Shown here piece after piece: positions 12,728 through 19,679 of a stretch of 19,679 nucleotides of DNA (position 1 is its first letter; each line of letters begins with the position of its first letter). The notes under the pieces were generated by a model. That model made no database searches. It was not told the origin of the DNA and saw only the letters and a list, made by a program, of their open reading frames with translations. The position numbers and the translations under genes are program-made. Source of the DNA: JAGMDK01 sp023128695 (GTDB taxonomy: Bacteria; Planctomycetota; Phycisphaerae; UBA1845; Fen-1342); NCBI GenBank assembly GCA_030628805.1, contig DAOVQG010000044.1, forward strand, positions 1 through 19,679. The letters run 5' to 3'.

Positions 12728-13591
12728 ATGTGGACGGAACTTCTGGCCAGTTCGGCGGGCGATCTCCTGATGGGAGCGAACCTCCCGTTCGTGGCGTCGT
12801 TCTTGCTGGCGGTGCTGTTCACTCTGCTGAGCGTGTTGGGCCTGGGTCATTCCGACGCGGACGCCGACGTCGACGCTGATGCGGATCTGGATCATGACAT
12901 CGACCTCGATCACGATGTGGACGTGGACCTCGAGCACGACTTGGACCTGGAGGTCGATCACGATGTCGATCTCGAGGTTGACCATGACATTGATATGGAC
13001 GCCGACCACGATCTGGACGTGGACCATGACGTGGAGACCGAAATCGCGCACGATCATGATGTGGAACATGACGCCGAGGTCCACGCGGGGCACGAAGCCG
13101 GCGTTGACACGGTCTCGGCGATAACGCTTAACGACGTGCTGTACTTCTTCGGCATCGGGAAGGTTCCGCTATCGATCCTGCTGATGACGGCTTGTTACAC
13201 CTTCGGGCTGGTCGGCTGGCTGCTGAATACCAGCGCGGCTCGTCCGGGCGGCGAGGTGGGGGCGTGGTTTACGGTTAGTCTGCTGGGTGCCTTGACGGCT
13301 AGTCTGGTGATGATGCGCTTGGTCAGCAGTGTCATCGCCCGCTACCTGCCGACCAAGGGTGTTTCCGGCTTCACTCGCCGACAACTTGTCGGAATGCGGG
13401 GCGTGGTCGGTCTGCCGGTGGATGAGCAGGGCGGCCGGGCTCAGTTCACCGATCCCGAGGGAACGCTGCACCAGATCCGCTGTCGAGTCGTGCCCGGCGG
13501 TAAGCCGTTGCCGAAGGGCGCGAAGATCATAGTGGTTAAGTATTTGCTCAAGGATGACCTGTACTACGTTGCCGCCGACCGGCGCCGTTAA
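12728..13591 (+). CDS. YqiJ/NfeD-like membrane protein with long alternating Asp/His repeat
   Basis: 287 residues. An N-terminal hydrophobic helix (20-40) is followed by an extraordinary segment, residues 43-105, in which every second residue is Asp or Glu for 32 positions in a row. The positions between are Ala, Val, Leu, Ile, Met or His, with His at 56, 62, 70, 78, 86, 94 and 100. A His/Glu-rich tail of this segment runs to about 123. Two further membrane helices lie near 145-165 and 178-200, then a C-terminal OB-fold-like domain (about 210-287) as in NfeD and YqiJ (DUF1449). Such proteins pair with flotillins in membrane microdomains, and a flotillin gene follows 86 bases downstream. The acidic/His segment probably binds divalent cations outside or inside the membrane; the family does not normally have it. 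Confidence 0.82.
   Translation: MWTELLASSAGDLLMGANLPFVASFLLAVLFTLLSVLGLGHSDADADVDADADLDHDIDLDHDVDVDLEHDLDLEVDHDVDLEVDHDIDMDADHDLDVDHDVETEIAHDHDVEHDAEVHAGHEAGVDTVSAITLNDVLYFFGIGKVPLSILLMTACYTFGLVGWLLNTSAARPGGEVGAWFTVSLLGALTASLVMMRLVSSVIARYLPTKGVSGFTRRQLVGMRGVVGLPVDEQGGRAQFTDPEGTLHQIRCRVVPGGKPLPKGAKIIVVKYLLKDDLYYVAADRRR
12854..13096 (+). repeat. Degenerate tandem repeat encoding (D-x)n with periodic His
   Basis: The coding repeat of residues 43-123 in the YqiJ-like protein. Units of about 24 bases carry GAT/GAC/GAG at every second codon and CAC/CAT about every eighth residue. Codon choice varies between units, so this is not a recent exact expansion; selection at the protein level is likely. 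Confidence 0.85.
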
Positions 13592-13677
13592 CGCTCACGG
13601 CCGGCGCGGCTGAGCGTGCGTCTCGCAATACGCTGCTGCCGAGGCGGCGGCGACAATACAAGAAAGGGGTACTAGTA

Positions 13678-15726
13678 ATGACATTCTTCATCGCAGTGCT
13701 GGTTGGTTTGGTGCTGATCATCGGACCGTTCATCGTCGGATCACAAATGGGCATGTCGACTTTTTCAACGGCCGTCTGCGTGGTCATTGGGGCGGCTGTG
13801 TTAGGTCTGACCGCTTTGATGGCGATGATCACCAAACTCTACCGCAAAACTTCCGCCAACCAGGCTTTCGTCAAGACCGGCGGGCGTAAGGCCAAGGTGA
13901 TTCTGGACAAGGGTGATTTCGTCATCCCGGTCTTGCACAAGCTGGTCGAGGTCTCGTTGGAGACGATGCGTCTGGACGTCAAGCGGTTCGCCGCCGACGC
14001 TTTGATCACCAAGGACAACCTGCGGGTGGACATCAACAGCGAGTTTTATATTCGCGTGCAGCCCAGTCCGGAGGACATCCTGGCCGCCGCCCGTTCTCTG
14101 GGTGAAAAAAGCGTGCGGGCCGACGCGGTCAAGGCCCTGGTGGGCGAGAAGCTGATTTCGGCCCTGCGGGCCGTGGCGGCCACCAAGGAACTGATGGAAT
14201 TGCAGCTCAAACGTGACGAATTCGCCTCGGCGGTGCAGGAAAACCTGGTCGCCGACCTGCGGCAGAACGGTCTGACGCTCGAGACGGTGACCATCAGCAT
14301 GTTGGACCAGACGCCGTCGGAGAATCTGAACCCGCGGAACATATTTGACGCCCAGGGGCTGCGGAAGATCACGGAGATCACCCAGGCCCAGAACGTGCAG
14401 CGCAACCGTATCGACCGCGACGCGGAACTGGCCATCAAGGAAAAGGACGTGTCCACGCGTAAGGATGTCCTGAACCAGGAAAAAGACCAGGCCGAGGCCG
14501 AGGCCAGTCAGGCGACCGAGGTGGCCAACATTCAAGCCGTCAAGTTGCGCGAGCGGCAGGAATATGAGATTAACCAGCGCCGCGAGGTTGAGCTGGCCGC
14601 CGTGGCCAAGGACGAGGCGGTCAATAAGGCGGAGATCACCAAGAACGAGGTCATCCAGGTGGCCGACGTCGAGCGCGAGCGCGAGGTGCAAACCCAGGCG
14701 GTGGTACGCGACCGGACCGTGCAGGAAGCCGAAGTCAAGAAGAACCAGGCGGTCGAGGTCGCCAAGCGGCTCAAGGAAATCGAGGTCGCCAAGAAGGAGA
14801 CCGAGCGGGCGACGGCCGAGGCCCAGACCCGAGCGGCCGAGGCCACGCGCGAGGAGGAAACCCAGCGGATCGAGACCGTCAAGGTGACGGCTTCCGCCGA
14901 CCGCAACGCGGCCGAGAAGATGATCACGGAGAAGCAGGAGGTTGACATCCTCAAGTACCAGGAGTTGACCAACGCCGACATCAAGGCGTACGAGTTGGAG
15001 AAGGTTGCCGGTGGTGAGCTCGAGGCGGCCAAGATGCAGAAAGAGGCCAAGCTGGTCCTGGCCATCGCCGAGGCCGAGGCGGCCAAGAAACGGGCCGAGG
15101 GGGCCGAGGCGGAACAGATGGTCCCGGTGAGCGTCGACCGCGAACGGGTCGACGTGGAGAGTGCCCGCGTCGAGGTCGAGCGTCAGGCGTTGCAGAACAA
15201 GCAGGAGTTCAGCGAGGCGGCCTTGAAGTTCGAGGTCCAGAAGCTGGAGATTCAGGCCGGGGCCGACGTGCAGAAGGCGTTCGCGGAAGCGATCGGGCAG
15301 ATGCTTACCGACGCCAACATGCAAATCTTCGGCGACCCGACCACCCTGTCGAACATGACGACCCGCTTCATGAGTGCCGCCGGCTGGGGCCAGTCGTTTA
15401 ACGGCTTGCGGGCTACCCTGCCGGACGACGCGCGGGAAGCCGCCGCGAAGTTGCTGACCGGCACCGGAGTGGCGTTGTCGTCACTGGTGGAACGCGCCAC
15501 CGGCAAACGGCTCGATCCCGACCTGATCGAAGAGACCGTCCGCCGCGTGGTGGATGAGAAGCTCTCCGCGCCGGCGAACGATTCGCGGTCGGCGGCGTCT
15601 TCCCAATCCGCTTCCAAGTCGGGCGCGGGACAGATTGCCAAAGACAAGCAGGCCGCCCCGCCGGACGCTTCGAAAAAGGGACCGGAACACAGGCCCAGAC
15701 CTGACTCCGATCATCGCGGGAAGTAA
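13678..15726 (+). CDS. Flotillin-family (YqiK-like) SPFH protein
   Basis: 682 residues. Two N-terminal hydrophobic segments (about 3-20 and 32-52) are followed by an SPFH domain (about 60-230, including VILDKGDFVIPVLHK, MRLDVKRFAADALITKDN and VRADAVKALVGEKL). A very long charged coiled coil rich in Ala-Glu-Lys (about 240-500) contains the EAEA-type repeats that define flotillins, and a flotillin C-terminal region runs to about 635. The last 45 or so residues are Ser/Ala/Lys/Pro-rich and probably disordered. AGAAAGGGG lies about 9 bases before the ATG. Flotillins scaffold ordered membrane domains as large oligomers; bacterial ones work with NfeD/YqiJ-type partners, here the upstream gene. Confidence 0.95.
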   Translation: MTFFIAVLVGLVLIIGPFIVGSQMGMSTFSTAVCVVIGAAVLGLTALMAMITKLYRKTSANQAFVKTGGRKAKVILDKGDFVIPVLHKLVEVSLETMRLDVKRFAADALITKDNLRVDINSEFYIRVQPSPEDILAAARSLGEKSVRADAVKALVGEKLISALRAVAATKELMELQLKRDEFASAVQENLVADLRQNGLTLETVTISMLDQTPSENLNPRNIFDAQGLRKITEITQAQNVQRNRIDRDAELAIKEKDVSTRKDVLNQEKDQAEAEASQATEVANIQAVKLRERQEYEINQRREVELAAVAKDEAVNKAEITKNEVIQVADVEREREVQTQAVVRDRTVQEAEVKKNQAVEVAKRLKEIEVAKKETERATAEAQTRAAEATREEETQRIETVKVTASADRNAAEKMITEKQEVDILKYQELTNADIKAYELEKVAGGELEAAKMQKEAKLVLAIAEAEAAKKRAEGAEAEQMVPVSVDRERVDVESARVEVERQALQNKQEFSEAALKFEVQKLEIQAGADVQKAFAEAIGQMLTDANMQIFGDPTTLSNMTTRFMSAAGWGQSFNGLRATLPDDAREAAAKLLTGTGVALSSLVERATGKRLDPDLIEETVRRVVDEKLSAPANDSRSAASSQSASKSGAGQIAKDKQAAPPDASKKGPEHRPRPDSDHRGK

Positions 15727-15783
15727 TAGGTGGTCGCGGAAGTATCGACGGTCCGCTGTGCGCAATGGTACTAACCTTCTCAT

Positions 15784-15807
15784 GCGGCTCGCTTCCGCGT
15801 GTTTTTT
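15784..15807 (+). terminator. Possible intrinsic terminator after the flotillin gene
   Basis: GCGG-7 base loop-CCGC followed within 3 bases by TTTTTT, 58 bases after the flotillin stop. The short stem could be extended by pairing CTTCCGCG with CGCGGAAG about 55 bases earlier, giving a larger alternative hairpin. Position between convergent genes fits termination. Confidence 0.45.
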
Positions 15808-15827
15808 CGCCGTGGTGGTCGGCCGTG

Positions 15828-16469
15828 TCAGCGCGTCCAGCCTTGAAGCAGGAAGACGCAGGTGCTGGCGAGATCTTCAGCCTGGGCGAGCGAGAGCAAG
15901 TCACATTCGTTGCAGGCTTTGTAGATCGAGATCACATAAGAGTCGTCAACATAGATATCAATGTGGTAGCCGTACAGCACCGGCGGCTGATTCGCGACGA
16001 CTTCGCACCGGGCGCCGCCGTTGGTGTACTCGCCGGCGGCGTCCTGACCAAGCGAATTGGGGTCGGCGATCGCCTCTGCCTCTTCGTCGGCGTAAACGTT
16101 GGTCACCACGGTCGGTGCTCGATCTCCCCAGAAATAGGCGTTCCCGAGCAAGACCGCATCGAGAAACCGCTGGAACGCTTCGAACTCGAGCTCTCCGTCC
16201 GTGTACAGTTGAATAGCGGGCCCGAACACGCCGCCATGTGGGCCGGGGGCGTAGTACACGACTCGGGCTTCGCGCTCGGCACTGACGCGTTTGACCATGA
16301 GGGTCATGTCGCCACCGAGCGCCGCCGCACCGCCGCCGGCGAGGCCGTCTGGTGCCGCGTTCAACACGTCGAGCAGGCAGCCGCACCCCGCGGATAAGGT
16401 TATGCCGACCAAGGCTGTCACCGCTGCCATCGCCATTCGGGTCCTTGTTCGTCGATATGGAACGGTCAT
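15828..16469 (-). CDS. Secreted lipoprotein of unknown family
   Basis: 213 residues from ATG 16469, chosen because AGGAGG lies about 10 bases upstream and the product then starts with a basic n-region and a hydrophobic stretch ending in the lipobox LSAGC (25-29), so Cys29 would be lipidated. The mature part begins with a Gly/Ala-rich segment and then an alpha/beta region with aromatic-rich strands (VVYYAPGPHGGVFGP, LYGYHIDIYVDDSYVISIY). It has cysteines in ACNECDLL near the end and a late Cys in STCVF. No domain is recognised. It stands alone, convergent with the flotillin gene. Confidence 0.8.
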   Translation of the reverse strand: MTVPYRRTRTRMAMAAVTALVGITLSAGCGCLLDVLNAAPDGLAGGGAAALGGDMTLMVKRVSAEREARVVYYAPGPHGGVFGPAIQLYTDGELEFEAFQRFLDAVLLGNAYFWGDRAPTVVTNVYADEEAEAIADPNSLGQDAAGEYTNGGARCEVVANQPPVLYGYHIDIYVDDSYVISIYKACNECDLLSLAQAEDLASTCVFLLQGWTR

Positions 16470-16545
16470 CGTACGCGTCCTCCTGTGTGTAGGGACATTC
16501 CAGTACCGCGTTTCATGGATACGCTGACCATGACAGACCCAGAGA

Positions 16546-16589
16546 GCCGCAGGCTTTAGCCTACGCGGCGCCGCGCGGGCTTCACGCCC
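16546..16589. repeat. Two adjacent small hairpins
   Basis: GCCGC-AGGCTTTAGCCT-AC-GCGGC folds into an interrupted stem around TTTA/TT, followed by GGGC-TTCAC-GCCC. The compact GC-rich layout in a gene-free stretch resembles dispersed intergenic repeats; other genome copies cannot be checked here. Confidence 0.5.
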
Positions 16590-16771
16590 TCTGTCCGCTA
16601 GTCGCATAACCAATGAGACACGGTACTTGAAGCGATGTCAACGGCGTTGCAGCCACCGACGGGTATGCTGGTCCCGGATACCCTGACCTCCGCGGGTTCA
16701 TTTGTGACTATTTTCGGGCCGCGGTTTGACGTGGAAGCGGAGGGTGAACGAGGTTTCGGGGACCAGCGGGT

Positions 16772-16888
16772 CGCGGGATCGTGACCTCGCACGGCGGTTC
16801 GATTAACATCGAGAGCCGGTCCGGCCAGTGTACGCGGTTTGAAATCCGTCTGCACATCAGCGGGCCGGAAGAGACTCAGACCGCCTGA
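16772..16888 (+). pseudogene. Decayed C-terminal end of a histidine kinase (HATPase_c)
   Basis: Thirty-eight codons from 16772 read RGIVTSHGGSINIESRSG..TRFEIRLHI and end in TGA at 16886. This is the usual last part of a sensor kinase ATPase domain (helix GIV-x-x-HGG-x-I, then S-x-x-G-x-G-T-x-F). Just before it, in another frame, come residues reading EGERGFGDQRVA that could be a damaged GTGLGL lid, so a frameshift and mutations are likely. No kinase body can be followed upstream of about 16720. The sequence is a remnant, not a working gene. Confidence 0.6.
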
Positions 16889-16967
16889 CAGAACCGGGAG
16901 CGTAAGCGACCGGCCAGCTCCGCCACCCGCGTATTTGCGTGGCCCCTCGCTCACGCTCGGGGTTCTG
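16889..16967. repeat. 79-base imperfect inverted repeat
   Basis: The left arm at 16889-16913 (CAGAACCGGGAGCGTAAGCG and five more bases) pairs with the right arm at 16943-16967, matching at 20 of 25 positions. The loop contains a second, smaller stem (GCCACCCGC / GCGTGGC). It begins directly after the kinase remnant stop codon and ends 27 bases before the response regulator start. It looks like a small dispersed hairpin element; it could also stop transcription in either direction. Confidence 0.65.
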
Positions 16968-16994
16968 TTAGGGACTTTCAGGAGGCTGCTCAAG

Positions 16995-17063
16995 ATGGCG
17001 CCCGCGACTGAGAGGGAACGCATCCTGGTCGTCGATGACGCGCCCGAAGCCCTGGGCCGCCGA
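16995..17063 (+). pseudogene. Response regulator N-terminal fragment
   Basis: ATG 16995 has GGAGG about 10 bases upstream and opens MAPATERERILVVDDAPEAL, the first strand and acidic pair of a receiver domain. After about residue 23 the similarity stops; the frame continues to 17132 with unrelated residues that overlap the end of the ABC transporter gene on the other strand. Together with the kinase remnant it marks an old two-component pair, cut at about 17064-17082. Confidence 0.6.
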
Positions 17064-17082
17064 TTCACTACAACAGCACCAC

Positions 17083-19509
17083 CTACGTTTTCAACGCCTC
17101 GTAATAAACAAACCTCTTGCTGCCCCACATAACCGACAACGTTAATACGAGAATGATCAGCAGCAGCAGCCATGCCAGGGCTGACGCATAGCCCATGTCA
17201 TGTAGATCAAATGCTTTGTTGTACAAATATAAAACATAGAACCGTGTTGCATCGCCCGGGCCTCCGGCGGTCATCACGTAGGCCTGCGTGAAGACCTGGA
17301 AGGATGCGATGATCGCCATGATGGTATTGAAGAAGATCACCGGGCTGAGCATCGGCAGCATCACGTGCCAGACGCGGTGCCGCCAGGTGGCTCCGTCGAT
17401 CGCCGCGGCTTCATAAAGCTCTTTGGAGATGCCCTTGAGCCCCGCCAGGTAGATCATCATGCTGCCGCCGACCATCCAGAAGTTCATGATGACAAAGGCG
17501 GGCACGGCCCAGGTCTCGGCGTCCTTCTCGAACCAGCGCGGGGCTTCCAGGCCGACGAGCTCCAGCACTGGATTAAGCAGGTCGTTCAGCATCCCGTCTT
17601 CATGGTGGAAGACCCATTTCCACAGGATCGCGATGGCCACGCCGGCCAGCACGCTGGGCAGGTACCACGCCGCTCGGAAGAATCGGATGCCGGGAATCTC
17701 GTGGTTCATCAGCATCGCCGCGAGCAAGGCCGCGAGTTGTCCCAGCGGTACCGCCAGCAGAGCATAGAAAGCAGTCACCGCCAGCGACTTGGCGAAGCCG
17801 GCGTCGTGGTATATTTGCTTGACGTTGCCGGCCGCGACCCACTCCGCGTGATCCAAAGTCGCCAAGCCGCTCCAATTTGTGAACGCCAGTAACAGTGATA
17901 ACACGACGGGGAACGCCGTGAAGGCCAGGAAGCCGAGCACCCACGGGCTGACCATGCCCATCCCAGCCAGCTCTTCGCGGAACGCGACTCGGCTCGGTCG
18001 CCGCCGCCACCAGACGAAGACTCCGATCACCAGCAGCCCCGCCACCGGCAGTATGAACCCCAGCGCGACACGCCCCCACGGCATTAGCGGATACTCCCCG
18101 CGCAGCACGTCCGAGCGGCGGAACTCCTCCCACTCCGCTTGTACGTCCGCCAAGACCGGCGTCGTTGCCCGCTGCCCGATTTTATAGATCTCCTCCATTC
18201 GCTTGCGCAGCTTGTCGAGGTACTTCGGGTCCGCCGGCCAGTCGATGGCCCGTGCATAAGGGATCATGTCGAGATAGACGCGGTCGTTTACCGGCTTTAT
18301 CGCGGGATTGGTAAAGGCCTTGCTCTGGGCGACGCGGATCATGGACGGGATCGCCAGGCCTTGCTCCGAGACCAGTCGCTGCCCTTCCTCGTCGCACAGG
18401 TAGCGAATCAGCAGCCACGCCTCGTCAGAGTGCCGCGTCTTGGCGGACAGCGCCCACGCGGACGTGAAGATGCCGTTCACCGGCGCGTGACCCTCGGCGT
18501 GCGGCAGCGGGGCGAAATCCCACTCGAAGTCCTCGATCAGCCGGTAGACCGGGATCTTCCAGCGTCCGAACGGTCCGGCCATTCCGATCCGGCCGGACAG
18601 AAATGGATCCTCGCCGGTTTCGAGTTGCGTCTTCGCGCTCCGCAGTGCGTGAGTATCTTCCTCAAACCACCCCCGCAGCCGATCCAACGTCTGCTGCAAC
18701 CGCTCTTCGGTGAAGTCGAACGTCTCGAAGCGGTCGTACGTGAAATCGACGCCGTGTGTCCAGCAGAACAGCCTCAGCATCGGCTCCCAGGTTACACAGT
18801 CGGCCCCGAAGCAGCCTTCAAGCTGACCGATCTTCCGGGCGGTCGTGATAAACTCTTCCCAGGTCCAGCCGTCGAGCGGCGGTTCGGGCACGCCGGCCTT
18901 CTTGAACAGGTCCTTGTTGTAATAGAAGCCGACCGTGGTGAAGTCCTTGGCGATCGCGTATAGCGGCCCGTTGCCGATCGTGGTTCCATCAAAGCGGAAG
19001 CAATCGATGACGTTGGTATAGAAATCATCAAGCCCCAGCGCATCCGGATCCTCTGACTGGGCATCGCTTTCGAGGAACGGCTCCAGCTCGGCCAGTAATC
19101 CATAGTCTGCCCAACCCGCGATCTTCTCATAGCCGAGCTGGAAGACGTCCGGCGGATCGCCCGCGGCGACCATCGTCTGAATCTTGGTCGTGACGGCTTC
19201 GGCGCCGCCGGGATGAATCCGTTCGACGCGGATGTGGGGGTACTTTTTCTCGAATCCCTCGATCAGCCGGACGACGATCGCGGCTTCACGGTCGTCGCCC
19301 CAGTGGACCAGCCGAAGCTGGACCTGCCCGGGTTCGAGTTTCTCCCCCAGGAATGGCCGGGCCGCCACCCAGCCGAAAGCCCACAGCGTGATCAGGCCGG
19401 CAATGACGGCCACCGCGGTGCGGAAAGCAAACCCGATTTGATGGAAAGTGCCTTTGGCCAAGTGGAATCCTGTCGCTTCGGAAACGCGGACGGACTGGAT
19501 AACGGCCAT
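17083..19509 (-). CDS. ABC sugar transporter fusion: family 1 solute-binding protein plus MalF/UgpA-type permease
   Basis: 808 residues. Instead of a cleaved signal peptide, a membrane anchor lies at about 28-50. Residues 60-445 are an extracellular solute-binding protein of the sugar type (LRLVHWGDD, IEGFEKKYPHIRVE, AAGDPPDVFQLGY, GRIGMAGPFGRWK). A second helix at about 482-500 is followed by WWRRRPSR, and residues 515-808 are a binding-protein-dependent permease with the EAA loop (EAAAIDGA..HVMLPML, 700-721) that contacts the ATPase. Anchor, external binding domain, helix and cytoplasmic arginines give a consistent topology. No ATPase gene and no second (MalG-type) permease follows; downstream is the two-component remnant. 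The ribosome site is weak (GCAGG). Expression is probably from a sigma-70-like promoter over the start of the divergent gene. Confidence 0.92.
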   Translation of the reverse strand: MAVIQSVRVSEATGFHLAKGTFHQIGFAFRTAVAVIAGLITLWAFGWVAARPFLGEKLEPGQVQLRLVHWGDDREAAIVVRLIEGFEKKYPHIRVERIHPGGAEAVTTKIQTMVAAGDPPDVFQLGYEKIAGWADYGLLAELEPFLESDAQSEDPDALGLDDFYTNVIDCFRFDGTTIGNGPLYAIAKDFTTVGFYYNKDLFKKAGVPEPPLDGWTWEEFITTARKIGQLEGCFGADCVTWEPMLRLFCWTHGVDFTYDRFETFDFTEERLQQTLDRLRGWFEEDTHALRSAKTQLETGEDPFLSGRIGMAGPFGRWKIPVYRLIEDFEWDFAPLPHAEGHAPVNGIFTSAWALSAKTRHSDEAWLLIRYLCDEEGQRLVSEQGLAIPSMIRVAQSKAFTNPAIKPVNDRVYLDMIPYARAIDWPADPKYLDKLRKRMEEIYKIGQRATTPVLADVQAEWEEFRRSDVLRGEYPLMPWGRVALGFILPVAGLLVIGVFVWWRRRPSRVAFREELAGMGMVSPWVLGFLAFTAFPVVLSLLLAFTNWSGLATLDHAEWVAAGNVKQIYHDAGFAKSLAVTAFYALLAVPLGQLAALLAAMLMNHEIPGIRFFRAAWYLPSVLAGVAIAILWKWVFHHEDGMLNDLLNPVLELVGLEAPRWFEKDAETWAVPAFVIMNFWMVGGSMMIYLAGLKGISKELYEAAAIDGATWRHRVWHVMLPMLSPVIFFNTIMAIIASFQVFTQAYVMTAGGPGDATRFYVLYLYNKAFDLHDMGYASALAWLLLLIILVLTLSVMWGSKRFVYYEALKT

Positions 19510-19538
19510 CCATGCCTGCGGCCATTCGAGCCGATTCG

Positions 19539-19567
19539 AGTATAATCCTACGCATGATGCGCATCAA
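19539..19567 (-). promoter_or_regulatory. Sigma-70-like promoter for the ABC fusion gene
   Basis: On the minus strand TTGATG (19567-19562), a 17-base spacer, and TATACT (19544-19539). The predicted start near 19532 leaves about 23 bases to the ATG at 19509. It overlaps the first codons of the divergent gene. Confidence 0.5.
19541..19546 (+). promoter_or_regulatory. Perfect -10 box TATAAT immediately before the divergent gene
   Basis: TATAAT ends 7 bases before the ATG at 19554, so transcription would start at or next to the start codon (leaderless). No -35 match is seen at 16-18 bases. It overlaps the minus-strand -10 by 4 bases. Confidence 0.4.
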
Positions 19568-19679
19568 ACCGACCACACGAATTGCGTTTGTTTTGCCTGT
19601 TAACCTGAAGCGGGGCTTGGTAATTAGCCTGCTAACGACTGTTGCCTTCATGTCATTAGCCTGGGCCGACTGGCCGCCG
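19554..19679 (+). CDS. N-terminus of a secreted protein (runs off window)
   Basis: Forty-two codons from ATG 19554 (or 19557). The first 20 residues are basic and neutral, then a hydrophobic core (GLVISLLTTVAFMSL) ends in a signal peptidase site AWA before DWPP. A mature N-terminus DWP-x is typical of planctomycete PQQ-like beta-propeller proteins (DWPxxRGP), but only four mature residues are visible, so this is a guess. The start has no ribosome site and may be leaderless. Confidence 0.6.
   Translation, partial: MMRIKPTTRIAFVLPVNLKRGLVISLLTTVAFMSLAWADWPP

Noticed and set aside
13801..15324. Open frame of 507 codons on the minus strand across the flotillin gene
   Set aside because: It is antisense to a well-recognised flotillin and its Leu/Gly/His-rich translation follows from the GAG/GCC codon pattern of the coiled coil. 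No domain and no ribosome site support it.
16598..17173. Open frame of 191 codons on the minus strand
   Set aside because: Low-complexity translation with no recognised domain; it overlaps both the kinase/regulator remnants and the inverted repeat, and the end of the ABC gene.

Overview
The window is GC-rich bacterial DNA, probably from an anaerobic or facultatively anaerobic member of the Planctomycetota. The phylum is inferred from four things: a solute-binding protein fused to its sugar permease, a lipoprotein of no recognised family, short dispersed hairpin repeats, and a secreted protein whose mature part begins D-W-P-P. No rRNA or tRNA gene was seen to test this.

Positions 1 to about 12450 lie on the minus strand and form one long, tightly packed gene cluster, read right to left. 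A PAS-AAA-Fis sigma-54 activator (11083-12450) is followed by a regulatory gap holding two identical-format palindromes (TTGCA-N3-TGCAA) and two -24/-12 candidates. Next come two stand-alone dinitrogenase-cofactor-binding (NifX/ORP-like, here 'DNBP') proteins, three proteins starting MP-x-GDGTGP (DUF5320 type, one fused to a ferredoxin) and a DUF89/ARMT1-like protein. These are followed by a third DNBP protein with a Met-Gly-Arg repeat, a 58-residue ferredoxin, a MinD-type ATPase with an inserted ferredoxin domain, a small cysteine-containing membrane protein, a radical SAM enzyme, a methyltransferase and a second MinD-ferredoxin ATPase. The run ends with an Mrp ATPase fused to a fourth DNBP domain, a hotdog thioesterase, a CoA-disulfide-reductase-like flavoprotein and a response regulator cut by the window edge. 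The core (sigma-54 activator, two MinD-ferredoxin ATPases, Mrp-DNBP fusion, DNBP proteins) matches the orange protein (ORP) complex genes of Desulfovibrio. Here the set is much larger and appears to be one directional operon. The inferred theme is ATP-driven assembly or trafficking of a metal or metal-sulfur cluster under redox-responsive sigma-54 control.

Positions 12450 to 15830 hold a plus-strand pair: a YqiJ/NfeD-like membrane protein with a 32-step alternating acidic repeat, and a flotillin of the YqiK type. This is a typical NfeD-flotillin membrane-domain pair. A sigma-70-like promoter precedes it and a possible terminator follows it.

Positions 15828 to 16469 encode a lipoprotein on the minus strand. 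Positions 16470-17082 hold no intact gene. They contain hairpin repeats, the decayed C-terminal end of a histidine kinase, a 79-base imperfect inverted repeat, and the first 23 or so codons of a response regulator, cut off just before the end of the ABC transporter gene.

Positions 17083-19509 (minus) encode an 808-residue solute-binding protein/permease fusion. At 19554 a divergent secreted protein begins and runs off the window.
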